A DNA stretch of 64,000 nucleotides from Nocardia sp. BMG51109. GTDB taxonomy: Bacteria > Actinomycetota > Actinomycetes > Mycobacteriales > Mycobacteriaceae. How positions within the stretch are numbered: the first letter of the stretch is position 1; each line of letters begins with the position of its first letter. A model generated the notes under the pieces. It was given only the letters and a program-made list of their open reading frames with translations. It did no database searches and was not told the origin of the DNA. Of the stretch, positions 15,901 through 23,621 are shown in pieces. The stretch is from the NCBI RefSeq assembly GCF_000526215.1, contig NZ_JAFQ01000004.1, positions 3,410,001 through 3,474,000 on the forward strand, read 5' to 3'. A program made the translations under genes and the position numbers.

Positions 15901-18416
15901 TGCCCGGTGGCCTGTCGCTGGTCGGCCAGCAGCGACACCAGGTTCGCGGTGGCGAAATCGTCCAGCCCTGCCGCGTGCACGACCTGCTCGAGCTCCGCGA
16001 GGTCGGAACCGGCGGACTTCGCGCCCGGCGCACGCCGTTGCCCACGCGTCGCCGGCCGGGCCGCAGCGGCTGCCCGAGCCGACGCTCCCGGCGCCGAGCC
16101 GTTCGACTGTTCCGCCGCCCGGGGCTCATCCCTTCGCCGCCGGCCACCCGGGGGATGTCCCTGCGCATCGTCCCGTTCTCGGCCGGGTGCGGATCCGGCC
16201 GAAATATGCTCTCCCGCACCGTATTTGTTCGGTTCTTCGAAGTCCGGGGCGGTGCCGGCCTCGGTATCGCGGATACTGCCTTTTCTCTGGTCGGACTCGA
16301 CGTTTCGCCCGGCGTTCCCGCTGGTTCGCGGCCTCTGTGCCGATGCCGTCTCGGGGGTGTCTTGCTCGTCGCCGTGCTGGTCGCCGCGTGGGCGGTCCGA
16401 TACGGCCTCGGTGGTGACGCCCTGCCCCGGATCGACGCCGGTTTCGCCCCGCTGTCCCGGCCCGGCGGCGGTCATGCCTTGTTCCACCGTGTGATTCGGG
16501 CCGAATGCGGTGTGCGGATCGGCGGCCGCGCGGATCAGCGTGTCCAGCTGGGCGGCGGGTGCCCGCTCCACCGCCCGGCCCGCGGTGCGCACGAATTCGC
16601 CCAGGGCGGCGCCCAATTCGGCGGGGCGGCCCAGGGAATCGCCGTGCCAGAACGGGAGTCGGCCCGGGAGCCCGAAGGCCGGTGTCACCAGGACTCGGTC
16701 GTGCGTGATCTCCTCGATGCGCCAACTGGTGGCGCCCAGGGCGAATACGTCGCCGACGCGCGACTCGTAGACCATCTCCTCGTCGAGTTCGCCTACGCGT
16801 GAGGCTTTTTCTCCGACCATGAACACCGGGAACAGGCCGCGGTCGGGGATCGCGCCACCGGAGGTGACCGCCAGCCGCTGCGCGCCGGGGCGCCCCGTCA
16901 CCGTGCCCGCATCGCGGTCCCAGACCACTCGCGGGCGCAGCTCGGCGAACTCGTCGGAGGGATAGCGGCCGGACAGCAGGTCCAGCACCGACTCGTAGGC
17001 CGAGCGCGGCAGCGCCGCGTAACTGCCGGTGCCCCGGACGGTCTCGAACCAGGCGTCGGCGTCGAGGGGCTCCAGCGCGCAGGCCGCGACCGTCTGCTGG
17101 GCCAGCACGTCGAGCGGATGCGCAGGAATCTTCAACTCCTCGATCTGTCCCGCCGCCATCCGCGTCGACGCCACCGCGCAGTGGATCACGTCGGTGCGAT
17201 GCTTCGGGAAGATCACCCCGCGAGAGATCTCCCCGACCTGATGCCCGGCCCGGCCGACCCGCTGCAACCCGCTGGCCACCGACGGTGGCGCCTCCACCTG
17301 CACGACCAGGTCCACCGCACCCATATCGATGCCGAGCTCCAGGCTGCTGGTGGCGACCACGCAGCGCAGCCGGCCGCTCTTGAGGTCGTCCTCGATCAGC
17401 GCGCGCTGCTCCTTGCTGACCGAGCCGTGGTGGGCGCGGGCGAGCAGCGCCGAGCCGCCGTGCGTCACATCGCTCGGCGTGCCCATCTCCGCGGGCACCT
17501 CGTGCTCGAGATCCACGGTCTCGCCGAGGCTTTCGGCATAGGACTCGTTGAGCCGGGCCGTCAGCCGCTCGGCGAGGCGCCGGGAGTTCGCGAATACGAT
17601 CGAGGAGCGGTGCGCCAGAACGAGATCCACGATCGCGGCGTCGACATGGGGCCAGATCGACCCGGGGCGGTCGGACTCACCGGACTCGTCCGGCTCGGTC
17701 ATGTCGGCCACCGGCACCCGGACCGAGAGGTCGAACGTCTTCGGCGCCGGCGGCGACACGATGGTGATCGGCGCCGGGCCGGCCAGGAAACGACCGACCT
17801 CCTTCGGCGGCCGCACCGTCGCCGACAGGCCGATCCGCTGCGCCGGGCGCTCGGTCAGCCGGTCCAGCCGGGCCAGCGACAACGACAGATGCGCGCCGCG
17901 CTTGGATCCGGCAATGGCGTGCACCTCGTCGACGATCACGGTGTGCACCTCGCTCAGCGTCTCCCGAGCGGCCGAGGTCAGCATGAGATACAGCGACTCC
18001 GGCGTGGTGATCAGGATGTCGGGCGGGGTGCGCTGGAGCGAGCGCCGGGCGGCGGCGCCGGTATCGCCGGAGCGGACGCCGACGGTGATCTCCGGCGGCG
18101 AGAGCCCGAGCCGCTTCGCCGTCTGGGTGACGCCGACCAGGGGCGACCGCAGATTGCGCTCCACGTCCACCGCCAGCGCCTTGAGCGGCGAGACATAGAG
18201 CACCGAGGTCTTGCGCGGACCGTCGGCGGGCTCGCGGGTGGCCAGCCTGTCGATCGCCCACAGGAACGCCGAGAGCGTCTTTCCCGAACCCGTCGGCGCG
18301 ATGACCAGCGTGTGCTCCCCGGCCGAGATGGCCTTCCACGCACCCTGCTGCGCGGCCGTCGGCGCCGGGAACGCGCCGTCGAACCACTCCTGGGTGGGTC
18401 GGGAGAACTGGTCCAT
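12918..18416 (-). CDS. lhr: Lhr-type ATP-dependent DNA helicase with two disordered insertions
   Basis: 1832 residues from ATG 18416. The N-terminal superfamily 2 core has Q-motif PTAAQQGAW, Walker A APTGSGKT, DEVH box (VIVDEVHAIAGSKRG), SATV, and the second RecA domain with VATSSLELGIDMG and QRVGRAGHQ. The DEAD_assoc and winged-helix Lhr core and the long C-terminal Lhr-CTD follow. Lhr translocates 3' to 5' on single-stranded DNA and unwinds RNA:DNA hybrids in DNA repair. M. tuberculosis Lhr is ~1513 residues. The excess is explained by two charged, Gly/Pro/Arg-rich segments at about 640-800 and 1384-1518. nei2 lies downstream after the 184-bp repeats, suggesting co-transcription in repair. 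Confidence 0.93.
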   Translation of the reverse strand: MDQFSRPTQEWFDGAFPAPTAAQQGAWKAISAGEHTLVIAPTGSGKTLSAFLWAIDRLATREPADGPRKTSVLYVSPLKALAVDVERNLRSPLVGVTQTAKRLGLSPPEITVGVRSGDTGAAARRSLQRTPPDILITTPESLYLMLTSAARETLSEVHTVIVDEVHAIAGSKRGAHLSLSLARLDRLTERPAQRIGLSATVRPPKEVGRFLAGPAPITIVSPPAPKTFDLSVRVPVADMTEPDESGESDRPGSIWPHVDAAIVDLVLAHRSSIVFANSRRLAERLTARLNESYAESLGETVDLEHEVPAEMGTPSDVTHGGSALLARAHHGSVSKEQRALIEDDLKSGRLRCVVATSSLELGIDMGAVDLVVQVEAPPSVASGLQRVGRAGHQVGEISRGVIFPKHRTDVIHCAVASTRMAAGQIEELKIPAHPLDVLAQQTVAACALEPLDADAWFETVRGTGSYAALPRSAYESVLDLLSGRYPSDEFAELRPRVVWDRDAGTVTGRPGAQRLAVTSGGAIPDRGLFPVFMVGEKASRVGELDEEMVYESRVGDVFALGATSWRIEEITHDRVLVTPAFGLPGRLPFWHGDSLGRPAELGAALGEFVRTAGRAVERAPAAQLDTLIRAAADPHTAFGPNHTVEQGMTAAGPGQRGETGVDPGQGVTTEAVSDRPRGDQHGDEQDTPETASAQRPRTSGNAGRNVESDQRKGSIRDTEAGTAPDFEEPNKYGAGEHISAGSAPGRERDDAQGHPPGGRRRRDEPRAAEQSNGSAPGASARAAAAARPATRGQRRAPGAKSAGSDLAELEQVVHAAGLDDFATANLVSLLADQRQATGHLPTDRTLLVERFRDELGDWRLILHSPYGLPVHAPWALAVGSRLRERFGVDAAPTASDDGIVVRLPDTTDDPPGAELFVFEPDEIDELVTEQVGSSALFASRFRECAARALLLPRRDPGRRAPLWQQRQRAAQLLDVARKFPDFPILLETVRECLQDVYDLAALRDLLSSVARRKLRLVEVETAAPSPFANALLFDYIGQFIYEGDSPLAERRAAALSLDSSLLGELLGRVELRELLDADVLEQTERELQRLTPERLARDAEGLADLLRLLGPLTAAEAARRCDGDPRPWFEELSSARRALEVSFAGETWWTAVEDASRLRDALGVPLPIGTPAAFVEPVADPLGDLVGRYARTHGPFGLDAVAHRFGIGTAVAATALHRLAHEKRVVEGEFTPGAAGAEWCDSQVLRRLRRRSLAAARKEVEPVATAAFARFLPPWQHVGTGDLRGVDGVAAVVEQLAGVPIPASAWESLILPSRVRDYSPAMLDELMATGEVVWSGHGPITAKDGWVALHPADQAALTLPPPDDIDFTETQIQLLLALGATVIPESTASQSQATEPGRFRQAAGPANSPDQRTDSSGENVAAQHDSVPQRDRPDIGRADRPGGTTETPAPPTGNRRPTETGAGATGRDRPDPGRSGKPDTTTPSGDSGDTSPAPGRHASHRRDADRRDTDATTTSGDAAGRVHVLPGTGGAYFFRQLSDATGLLDDAAVAAALWELVWAGHVTGDTFAPVRALLSGTTRSSTAHRTPRRTPRGRMYLPRANMPSRTGPPTVAGRWSLLPERVSDNTIRAHATADLLLERYGVLTRGAVQGEGVPGGFALMYRVLTEFEDRGRCRRGYFVDSLGGAQFSTTDVVDRLRTFDTDRTERTSGGALALAACDPANPYGATLPWPKGPEGGGHRPGRKAGALVVLADGDLALYLERGGKTLLTFTEDPQVRARAATALADLVHHRRVDSLVIDRVDGDSVHGNTFATFLTEAGFAATPRGFRLRSKP

Positions 18417-19061
18417 GGCCCCAGTGTGCACCGGGGCACCGACACCTGGACCGAGCGAGTTCCGCCTCGGTCCCGGGCGCTGCGCGCTGCGGCACAGTGG
18501 TGCCGCCCACGGCGTTCGCCCTCGCGGTGACGCTCGCGATCCGACGGCACAGGAGACGACCCGTTCGAAAGGCGGCCACAACCCGGCTGCCAGGCGCTGC
18601 AGGGTGCGAGCGCGGCGGCCGGCCGACTCGGCCGAACAGGATGCTCGGCGGCCCGCGAGCCGGTGGCGGACGTCCGCACCGGCGGTCGTGCGGATGGCCG
18701 GTGGGCCGCCACGGCTCTTGTCCCCGGCGCGGTGTTCGAGAAACCGTCACACGAACCACCCGGCGCCGATCGCTCGGTGTGATCCCGGTGTCGCGTGGAC
18801 CGATGTCACGCCCGGCGGCTGCTGCGGCCCGTGATCGCTGGTGGGCTCGGCCACAGCGGCGGCCCACATCCTCTGCCCGGGTGCTCCGCACATGCGGCGC
18901 CCGCCCGCCGCCGGGCAGCTCCTGTCGCCGCCGACGCCGTGGGTACCACACTGCGGATCAGGCCCGTGCGCATCCAGTCCGACGGGATGTGCGAGCGCAC
19001 GTGGCAGATCGGTGTCGCGGTGGCCGTGCCGTCCGGTCCGGCGGGCCGTAGGCTTCGGTTC
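18417..19061. other. Intergenic region upstream of lhr, no gene seen
   Basis: About 645 bp between the divergent lhr and histidine-phosphatase genes. It is very GC-rich; open frames are arginine-rich shadows. It should hold both promoters. A CACACT hexamer 6 nt before the lhr ATG would make lhr leaderless. Confidence 0.5.
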
Positions 19062-19607
19062 GTGCAGCAGGTGGTCCGCGTCGATCTCGTCAGCCACGGG
19101 GTGACCGAGGCGATGCGGAAGGCGCGGTTTCCGGGGGACGAGCCGCTGACCGAGGGCGGCCGCAACGCCATGACCTCCTACGACCGCTTGCCCGGCGCTC
19201 GGGTGCTGACCGGCCCCGAACGGCGGACCCTCGAAACCGCCTCGCTGCTGGGCCTGGCCGGAGACGAGGACGAGCGGTTGCGCGATCTCGACGCCGGAAC
19301 CTGGCGCGGCGGCGAGCTGACCTCGGTGCCCGAGGACGAACTGCACGCCTGGCTCACCGACCCGGCGTTCCGCGGTCACGGCGGTGAGGCGGTCATCGAT
19401 GTGATCGAGCGGGTCCGGGAGTGGCTGAGCGACATCGCCGCGGACGGGACGCCGACGATCGCCGTCACCCATCCCGCCGTCATCCGCGCCGCCCTGCTCG
19501 TCGCGCTCGACGCACCCGCGAAATCGTTCTGGCGCATCGATATTCCGCCGGGGAGCGTGACCGGTCTGCGCTGTCGCGATGTCTGGACGGTGCGCCTGCG
19601 CGCGTGA
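19062..19607 (+). CDS. Histidine phosphatase superfamily protein with altered catalytic motif
   Basis: 181 residues from GTG 19062 (GTG 19071 possible). The branch-1 histidine phosphatase pattern is visible: VDLVSHGVTEAMRKARFPGD, PLTEGGR, TGPERRTLETASLL, DLDAGTWRG and AVTHPAVIRAAL with the late histidine. The hallmark RHG is SHG here: the histidine that would be phosphorylated is kept, but the preceding arginine is serine, which may lower or change activity. Substrates in this family are diverse and cannot be assigned. The last codons (GLRCRDVWTVRLRA) are duplicated several times downstream. Confidence 0.75.
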   Translation: MQQVVRVDLVSHGVTEAMRKARFPGDEPLTEGGRNAMTSYDRLPGARVLTGPERRTLETASLLGLAGDEDERLRDLDAGTWRGGELTSVPEDELHAWLTDPAFRGHGGEAVIDVIERVREWLSDIAADGTPTIAVTHPAVIRAALLVALDAPAKSFWRIDIPPGSVTGLRCRDVWTVRLRA

Positions 19608-19790
19608 GCGGTCTGCGCTGTCGTGGTGTCTGGATGGTGTGTCTGTTCGTGGTCGGATTGCGCTGTCGTGATGTCCGGACGCTGCCTCTGCGTGCGTGAT
19701 CGAGCTGGGCTGTCGTGGTGTCTGGATGGTGTGTCTGCGTGCGTGATCGCGTTGCTGTCGTGACGCCCGGACGCTGCCTCTGCGAGAGTG
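19563..19790. repeat. Tandem repeats of the phosphatase 3' end (about 46-bp units, 92-bp super-period)
   Basis: CTGTCG anchors occur at 19571, 19618, 19663, 19710 and 19755 (spacing 47, 45, 47, 45). The first unit is the real gene end; four degenerate copies follow. Copies two and four resemble each other (GTGGTGTCTGGATGGTGTGT), as do three and five (CGGACGCTGCCTCTGCG), showing a later duplication of a 92-bp pair. Confidence 0.85.
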
Positions 19791-19814
19791 GCCGACAGGT
19801 ACGCGCGAGGTGGG

Positions 19815-21344
19815 TCAGCCGAACCGGATGCCCTGGGCCAGTGGGAGATCCGCGGAGTAGTTGACCGTGTTGGTGGCGCGGCGCATGTAGGCCTTCCATG
19901 CGTCGGAGCCGGATTCTCGGCCGCCGCCGGTGTGCTTCTCGCCGCCGAAGGCGCCCCCGATCTCGGCGCCCGACGTGCCGATGTTGACGTTCGCGATGCC
20001 GCAGTCGGAGCCGTCGGCGGCCAGGAAACGTTCGGCCTCGCGCTGGTCGCCGGTGAAGACGGCCGACGAAAGGCCCTGCGGCACACCGTTGTGCAGCGCG
20101 ATCGCGGCCTCGAAGTCGTGATACGTGAGCACGTACAGGATGGGCGCGAAGGTCTCCTCGCGCACCACGGCCGTCTGCGCGGGCATCCGCACGATCGCGG
20201 GCCGCACATAGTAGGAATCCTCCCCGGCAACCATGACTCGCTCCGCACCACAGACCAATTCGCCGCCGTCGTCGATCGCGCGGCCGACGGCCTCCCGCAT
20301 CGCCGTGTACGCGCGGCCGTCGATCAGCGGCCCCACCAGAACACCGTCGTCGAGCGGATTGCCCACCCGCAGTTGCCCGTACGCGTGCTCGATCCGGTGC
20401 AGCAGCGGCCCGGCGACATCGGCGTGCGCGATCAGCCGCCGCAGCGTGGTGCAGCGCTGCCCGGCGGTGCCGGCGGCGGCGAACACCACACCGCGCGTGG
20501 CCAATTCCAGATCCGCCGACGGCGTCACCACGGCGGCGTTGTTGCCGCCGAGTTCCAGCAGGCAGCGCCCGAACCGGCCGGCCACCCGCGGCCCCACCGT
20601 GCGCCCCATGCGCACCGAACCGGTCGCGCTCACCAGCGCGACCCGGTCGTCGTCGACGAGCCGCTCACCCACCTCCGCGGCGCCCACGATCAACTGATGG
20701 ATCTCCGGATCGGCGCCGACGTCGGCCGCCGCCCGCCGTACCAGCGCATGGCAGGCCAGCGCGGTCAACGGCGTTGTCTCCGAAGGCTTCCAGACCACCG
20801 TGTCTCCGCACACCAGCGCGATCGCGGTGTTCCACGACCACACCGCCACGGGGAAGTTGAACGCGGACAGCACCCCGACGACACCGAGCGGATGCCACGT
20901 CTCCATCAGCCGGTGTCCGGGCCGTTCCGAGGCCATGGTGCGCCCGTACAGCTGGCGCGACAACCCCACCGCGAACTCGCAGACGTCGATCATCTCCTGC
21001 ACCTCGCCGCGCGCCTCCGCGCCGATCTTGCCGGCCTCGAGGGTCACCAGTTCGCCGAGTTCGGCGATGTGCTCGGTGAGTAGCTGCCCCAGCCGCCGCA
21101 CCACCGCGGCCCGCTGTGGCGCCGGCGCCGTGCGCCAGGCCCGAAAGGCGGCCTCCGCCTTGCCGATAGCGTCGTCGACGGCGGCACCGGAACTCGGGCG
21201 CAGCCGGGCCAGCTCGCCGCCGGTAATCGGGGTGCGCACGGAGAGCGGCCCCGGTTCGGGCGGGGCGGCGCCCAGCGCGCCCAGTAGATGTTCGGCGCGG
21301 GAGCGTAACTCGCGGGTATCGGGGGCGGTGAGTGCCGATGTCAT
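19815..21344 (-). CDS. pcd: L-piperidine-6-carboxylate / alpha-aminoadipate semialdehyde dehydrogenase
   Basis: 509 residues. ATG 21344 is chosen because GGAG lies at proper spacing inside the longer frame. Aldehyde dehydrogenase signatures: SAFNFPVAVWSWN, WKPSETTPL (cofactor site), LELGGNNAAVV with the general-base Glu, and GTAGQRCTTLRRL with the catalytic Cys. It oxidises alpha-aminoadipate semialdehyde / piperideine-6-carboxylate to alpha-aminoadipate, the step after lysine 6-aminotransferase. The lat gene lies just beyond the divergent Lrp regulator, as in M. tuberculosis (Rv3293-Rv3291c-Rv3290c). In beta-lactam-producing Nocardia the same pair supplies aminoadipate for cephamycin; no beta-lactam genes are seen here, so lysine catabolism is more likely. 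Confidence 0.92.
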   Translation of the reverse strand: MTSALTAPDTRELRSRAEHLLGALGAAPPEPGPLSVRTPITGGELARLRPSSGAAVDDAIGKAEAAFRAWRTAPAPQRAAVVRRLGQLLTEHIAELGELVTLEAGKIGAEARGEVQEMIDVCEFAVGLSRQLYGRTMASERPGHRLMETWHPLGVVGVLSAFNFPVAVWSWNTAIALVCGDTVVWKPSETTPLTALACHALVRRAAADVGADPEIHQLIVGAAEVGERLVDDDRVALVSATGSVRMGRTVGPRVAGRFGRCLLELGGNNAAVVTPSADLELATRGVVFAAAGTAGQRCTTLRRLIAHADVAGPLLHRIEHAYGQLRVGNPLDDGVLVGPLIDGRAYTAMREAVGRAIDDGGELVCGAERVMVAGEDSYYVRPAIVRMPAQTAVVREETFAPILYVLTYHDFEAAIALHNGVPQGLSSAVFTGDQREAERFLAADGSDCGIANVNIGTSGAEIGGAFGGEKHTGGGRESGSDAWKAYMRRATNTVNYSADLPLAQGIRFG

Positions 21345-21471
21345 GCTGTGCTCCATGGTCGGGCGGACGGGGTGGACGGTGCTGTGCGCCTGCGGCCGCG
21401 GAGGGCCGTGCGCGGAGGCCGCGGAGGTCGGTTCCTGCCACGAGTTCGGTTTGCTGAGTTAGCCTTCGCTG

Positions 21472-21924
21472 ATGGCGGATGCACCGGCGAGACCTGCTTT
21501 GGACGACATCGATCGACTCCTGATTCGCGAGTTGATGACCGACGGCCGCGCCACGCTGTCGAACCTGGCGGAGAAGGCGAACCTGTCGGTGTCGGCGGTG
21601 CAGTCCAGGGTGCGCCGCCTGGAGTCGCGCGGCGTGATCCGCGGCTACACCGCCAAGGTCGATCCGGAGGCGCTGGGGCAGCTGCTATCGGCATTCGTCG
21701 CGATCACTCCTCTCGACCCCTCGCAGCCCGATGATGCTCCCGCATTGTTGCGGCACATCCCGGGCATCGAGGAGTGCCACTCGGTGGCCGGCGAGGAGAG
21801 CTACGTGCTGCTGGTGCGGGTGGCCTCGCCCCGGCACCTCGAGCAGCTGCTGCAGGAGATCCGCGCGACCGCCAACGTCAGAACCCGAAGCACCATCATC
21901 TTGCAGACATTCTATGACAGATGA
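21472..21924 (+). CDS. lrpA: Lrp/AsnC-family regulator of lysine catabolism
   Basis: 150 residues: N-terminal helix-turn-helix (LDDIDRLLIRELMTDGRATL ... VQSRVRRLESRGVIRGYTA) and C-terminal RAM ligand domain (FVAITPLDPSQPDDAPALLR ... GEESYVLLVRVASPRHLEQL). A TAGCCT hexamer at 21460-21465 ends 6 nt before the ATG, and no ribosome binding site is present, so the mRNA is probably leaderless. It is divergent from pcd and precedes lat by 64 bp, so it should control both. The M. tuberculosis homologue LrpA (Rv3291c) responds to amino acids. Confidence 0.9.
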   Translation: MADAPARPALDDIDRLLIRELMTDGRATLSNLAEKANLSVSAVQSRVRRLESRGVIRGYTAKVDPEALGQLLSAFVAITPLDPSQPDDAPALLRHIPGIEECHSVAGEESYVLLVRVASPRHLEQLLQEIRATANVRTRSTIILQTFYDR

Positions 21925-21976
21925 CCATCTCTCGTAATCTTTCCGGGATCCCGTAGCGAAAGCGTAAATATTTGCG

Positions 21977-21989
21977 TACCCTACGAATG
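21977..21989 (+). promoter_or_regulatory. Probable -10 element and leaderless start of lat
   Basis: TACCCT (21977-21982) lies 6 nt before the GTG at 21989, in an AT-rich stretch (AAATATTTGCG), with no Shine-Dalgarno sequence. Transcription would start at the first base of the start codon. Confidence 0.6.
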
Positions 21990-23326
21990 TGACCCTCGAA
22001 CTGGAGCACCCCGAGGCGGTTGCCGACGGCACGCTGGTCACCCCCTCCCGGGTACACGAGATCCTGTCCGCGAACATCCTGGCCGACGGCTTCGAGTTGG
22101 TGCTGGATCTGCGCGCCTCGCGCGGCCGGCGGCTGGTGGACGCCCGCGACGGCACGCCGTATCTGGACATGTTCGGGTTCTTCGCGTCCTCGGCGCTGGG
22201 CATGAACCATCCGGCGCTGGCCGATGATGCGGCCTTCCGGGCCCAGCTGGCGGGGGCCGCGCTGAACAAGCCGAGCAACTCCGACATCTACACGGTCGAG
22301 ATGGCGCGCTTCGTCGACACTTTCGCGCGCGTGCTCGGCGATCCCGCACTGCCGCACCTGTTCTTCATCGACGGCGGCGGGCCGGCGGTGGAGAACGCGC
22401 TCAAGGTGGCCTTCGACTGGAAGAGCCGGCACAACGAAATGCACGGCCGCCCCGGCGAACTGGGCACCAAGGTGCTGCACCTGACCGGCGCCTTCCACGG
22501 CCGCACCGGCTACACCCTGTCGCTGACCAACACCGATCCGGTGAAGACCGCCCGCTTCCCGCTCTTCGACTGGCCGCGCATCGAGACGCCGTACCTGGCC
22601 GAGGGCGTCGACATCGAGGCGGCGGAGGCCCGCGCGCTGGCGCAGGCGCGTGCCGCGTTCGCCGAAAACCCGCACGACATAGCGTGTTTCATCGCGGAGC
22701 CGATTCAGGGGGAGGGCGGCGATCGGCACCTGCGCCCGGAGTTCCTGCGGGCGATGCGCCGGCTGTGTCACGAGCACGACGCGCTGTTCGTGCTCGACGA
22801 GGTGCAGACCGGTGTCGCCGCCACCGGCAGCGCCTGGGCCTACCGGCAACTCGGCCTGCGGCCCGACGTGGTGGCCTTCGGGAAGAAGACCCAGGTGTGC
22901 GGGATCATGGCCGGCGGCCGGGTGGACGAGGTGCCCGACAACGTCTTCGCCGTGAGCTCCCGGTTGAACTCCACCTGGGGCGGAAATCTGACGGATATGG
23001 TCCGGGCGCGCCGGATCCTCGAGGTCGTCGAGAGCCAGGATCTCGCGGCGCGAGCCGGGCAGCTGGGCGCCCATCTGCTGGATCGTCTCGTCGCGCTGGC
23101 CGACCGGCACCCGGAGGTCACCGATCCGCGCGGGCGCGGCCTGCTGTGCGCCGTCACGCTGGCATCGGCGCATCGCCGCGACGAGATCGTCACCGCCTTG
23201 CGCGAGCGGGAACATGTGCTGATCCTCGGCACCGGCGAGCGCGGCATCCGCTTCCGTCCACCGCTCACGGTCACCGTCGACGAGCTGGACGAGGCCGTGG
23301 ACGCGCTGGACCGCGTACTGAGCTGA
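21989..23326 (+). CDS. lat: L-lysine 6-transaminase (epsilon-aminotransferase)
   Basis: 445 residues, class III PLP aminotransferase. Visible: MFGFFASSALGMNHPAL near the N terminus, FIDGGGPAVENALKVAFDWK, GAFHGRTGYTLSLTNTDP, ACFIAEPIQGEGGD, VLDEVQTGVAATG (Asp) and AFGKKTQVCG, with the Schiff-base Lys. It transfers the epsilon-amino group of lysine to 2-oxoglutarate, giving alpha-aminoadipate semialdehyde, which Pcd oxidises. The length and motifs match Rv3290c and the cephamycin-cluster Lat proteins. Start GTG 21989 is supported by the promoter spacing. Confidence 0.94.
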   Translation: MTLELEHPEAVADGTLVTPSRVHEILSANILADGFELVLDLRASRGRRLVDARDGTPYLDMFGFFASSALGMNHPALADDAAFRAQLAGAALNKPSNSDIYTVEMARFVDTFARVLGDPALPHLFFIDGGGPAVENALKVAFDWKSRHNEMHGRPGELGTKVLHLTGAFHGRTGYTLSLTNTDPVKTARFPLFDWPRIETPYLAEGVDIEAAEARALAQARAAFAENPHDIACFIAEPIQGEGGDRHLRPEFLRAMRRLCHEHDALFVLDEVQTGVAATGSAWAYRQLGLRPDVVAFGKKTQVCGIMAGGRVDEVPDNVFAVSSRLNSTWGGNLTDMVRARRILEVVESQDLAARAGQLGAHLLDRLVALADRHPEVTDPRGRGLLCAVTLASAHRRDEIVTALREREHVLILGTGERGIRFRPPLTVTVDELDEAVDALDRVLS

Positions 23327-23621
23327 TCGCCGTGAGCCGCCCGGGCCGGCGTGACGGCCGTGGCCGGATCGCTGCCGGGGCGCACCGGCGTGATGGCCGA
23401 GATGTCGGATCGCGAGGAGCCCACCGGATACGGCGGGCCGCCGCCGGCATTTGTGCGCACCCCTGAAAATCGGGGCACTCCGCCCCTCGCCGGACGGGGT
23501 CCGGACTACCGTTCACCGCACTTCACCAGGCATTTTCGGCTGGCGAGTAGCCAATAAGAGTACTCGTGAGTAGCCCCCACTGGAATTTCCCGATGCACTG
23601 CTACTGGTTACACTCCGGGGC

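Noticed and set aside
14145..18530. Several 470-556-codon plus-strand frames inside lhr
   Set aside because: Antisense shadows of the helicase, lacking family signatures.
21925..21988. Riboswitch upstream of lat
   Set aside because: Only 64 bp are available and the promoter spacing indicates a leaderless mRNA.
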